Made by a program: the position numbers and the translations under genes. The notes under the pieces are model-generated. The model was given only the letters and a program-made list of their open reading frames with translations, was not told the origin of the DNA and did not search any database. Positions 15,495 to 16,638 of a stretch of 16,638 nucleotides of DNA are shown piece after piece. Within the stretch, counting starts at the first letter, position 1. Every line of letters starts with the position of its first letter. Source of the DNA: Anaerolineales bacterium (lineage in GTDB: Bacteria > Chloroflexota > Anaerolineae > Anaerolineales > JABWBV01); NCBI GenBank assembly GCA_027019845.1, contig JALUWE010000106.1, positions 1-16,638 of the forward strand, given 5' to 3'.

Positions 15495-16638
15495 GTTGCG
15501 TCACCCGCTCCGGGCCTAGCCCCAACCAATCGTGCAGCACCTGCTCGGTGTGTTCCCCCAACCCCGGCGGGGGCGCGCTCACCGCGCCCGGGGTGCCGGA
15601 AAGTTTGATCGGGATGCCGGTCACCCGTATGGGGCCGGCTTTGGGGTGCTGCAAGGGGACGACCATTTGGCGGTGGATGGTTTGGGGGTGTTCCAGCACT
15701 TCGCCCACGGATTGAATTCTGCCGCACGGGATGCCTGCCGGGCGCAGCAGCTCTTCCCATTCCTGCGCGCTGCGGGTCAACATGAGCGGTTCGATGATCT
15801 CGTTCAGCGCGGCGCGGTGCCGGACGCGCAGGGGGTTGGTGCGAAAGCGTTCGTCTTCGAGCAGTTCTTCCAAGCCCGCGGCGCGGCAGAAGGCCTGCCA
15901 GATGCGGTCGTTGCCGCAGCCCAGGTTGAAGTAGCCGTCTTTGCAGCGGTAGGTCTGGTAGGGCGCGATGGAGGGGTGCTGGTTGCCCATGCGGGTGGGG
16001 CTTTGGCCGGTAGCGAAGTAGATGCCCGCCTGGTAGGTGAGCAGCGATACCTGGCAGTCGAGCAGGGCGATGTCTATCTTTTGGCCGCGGCCGGTTTGCT
16101 GCCGTGCGATCAAGGCCAGCAGGATGCCCTGGAACGCGTTCATCCCCGCGATGATGTCGGCCTGGGAAGTGCCGACTTTGTAGGGCGGCCCGTCCGGATC
16201 GCCGGTCAGGCTGGCGATGCCGCCCTCGCCCTGGACGATCAGGTCGTAGCCGGGCAGGTGCGCGTTGGGGCCGGTGTGGCCGTAGCCGGAGATCGAGCAG
16301 TAGATCAGCCGGGGGTTGATCTGGCCGGCTTGTTGGTAGCCGAAGCCCAGTTTTTCCAGCGTACCAGGCCGGAAGTTTTCCACCAGCACATCGGCCTGCT
16401 CGATCAGGCCGCGCAGGATGTTCTGGCCGTCCGGGTGCTTGATGTTCAGCGTCAGGCTGCGCTTGTTGCGGTTGACGCTCAGGAAATACGCGCTTTCGCC
16501 GTTGACGAAGGGGGGGCCGTAGCCGCGCGTGTCGTCGCCTTTGCCGGGGCGTTCTACTTTGATCACCTCCGCGCCCATGTCGGCCAGCAGCATGGTGCAG
16601 TAGGGGCCGGCCAGCACGCGGCTGAGGTCGAGGACTTT
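15472..16638 (-). CDS. CaiB/BaiF family class III CoA-transferase (5' end outside the window)
   Basis: At least 388 codons, read on the minus strand and cut by the right window edge. The visible N-terminal part reads K-V-L-D-L-S-R-V-L-A-G-P, a standard opening of this family, so the GTG at 16617 is an internal Val and not the start. Family features include L-A-D-M-G-A-E-V-I-K-V-E, N-R-N-K-R-S-L-T-L-N, V-E-N-F-R-P-G-T-L-E-K-L-G and L-P-G-Y-D-L-I-V-Q-G, in which the Asp (codon 16243-16245) is the expected catalytic residue that forms the aspartyl-CoA anhydride. The enzyme transfers CoA between carboxylic acids; the substrate pair cannot be told from sequence. It is convergent to the sulfur genes and probably a separate transcription unit with no direct link. 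Confidence 0.9.
   Translation of the reverse strand, partial: KVLDLSRVLAGPYCTMLLADMGAEVIKVERPGKGDDTRGYGPPFVNGESAYFLSVNRNKRSLTLNIKHPDGQNILRGLIEQADVLVENFRPGTLEKLGFGYQQAGQINPRLIYCSISGYGHTGPNAHLPGYDLIVQGEGGIASLTGDPDGPPYKVGTSQADIIAGMNAFQGILLALIARQQTGRGQKIDIALLDCQVSLLTYQAGIYFATGQSPTRMGNQHPSIAPYQTYRCKDGYFNLGCGNDRIWQAFCRAAGLEELLEDERFRTNPLRVRHRAALNEIIEPLMLTRSAQEWEELLRPAGIPCGRIQSVGEVLEHPQTIHRQMVVPLQHPKAGPIRVTGIPIKLSGTPGAVSAPPPGLGEHTEQVLHDWLGLGPERVTQLRQQGVI

Overview
The window is a GC-rich, densely packed bacterial locus for sulfur-compound oxidation and persulfide handling. It shows two adjacent lipoate-binding (LbpA/GcvH-like) proteins, a dedicated lipoate-protein ligase, a large molybdopterin oxidoreductase with a fused Fe-S/NrfD partner, a SulP-STAS-rhodanese transporter, a CstB-like metallo-beta-lactamase/double-rhodanese persulfide dioxygenase and a TorD-like chaperone. 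Gene spacers, and even coding regions, carry short-period repeats. By overall feel this could be a Chloroflexota (Anaerolineae-like) bacterium, but that assignment is an impression; nothing in the window fixes the phylum.

The most unusual feature is that two redox genes are each interrupted by one in-frame TGA exactly where the family has a conserved cysteine. The first is a FrnE/DsbA-type thiol oxidoreductase (4109-4729), where TGA replaces the first Cys of the CPFC active site, giving U-P-F-C. The second is the CstB-like persulfide dioxygenase (13142-14548), where TGA replaces the Cys of the conserved GSxCG motif after the last metal-ligand His. In both, the frame runs on with clear family homology, and a hairpin with a small loop lies about 18-19 nt after the TGA, the spacing expected of a bacterial SECIS element. 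I read both as selenoproteins; ordinary ORF callers would break each into two pieces or report pseudogenes.

Layout. 58-2795 (+): lbpA1, lbpA2, an unrecognised helical protein, a HEAT-like protein and a small conserved-looking protein, mostly with touching or overlapping ends (one operon). 2796-2987: a repeat-filled spacer. 2988-4729 (+): lipoate ligase, then the Sec-DsbA gene. 4730-4854: purine/pyrimidine repeat tract. 4855-5915 (+): a degenerate nucleotidyltransferase-fold protein and a Rieske-domain protein. 5990-10846 (+): Fe-S/NrfD fusion, a possible 31-aa protein, and the catalytic molybdoenzyme. 10850-15494 (+): SulP-STAS-rhodanese, a 9-nt repeat array, Sec-persulfide dioxygenase, TorD-like chaperone. 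15472-end (-): a CaiB/BaiF class III CoA-transferase that runs off the window.

A working model (inference): persulfide sulfur is handled by an sHdr-LbpA system whose hdr-like genes would lie outside the window, with LbpA lipoylated by the local ligase. The persulfide dioxygenase and sHdr deliver sulfite in the cytoplasm. A cytoplasm-facing, SoeABC-like molybdoenzyme (no Tat signal on either subunit) oxidises sulfite and passes electrons to quinone through NrfD, and the SulP protein moves the anion across the membrane. The Sec-DsbA would serve thiol/persulfide redox in the same route.
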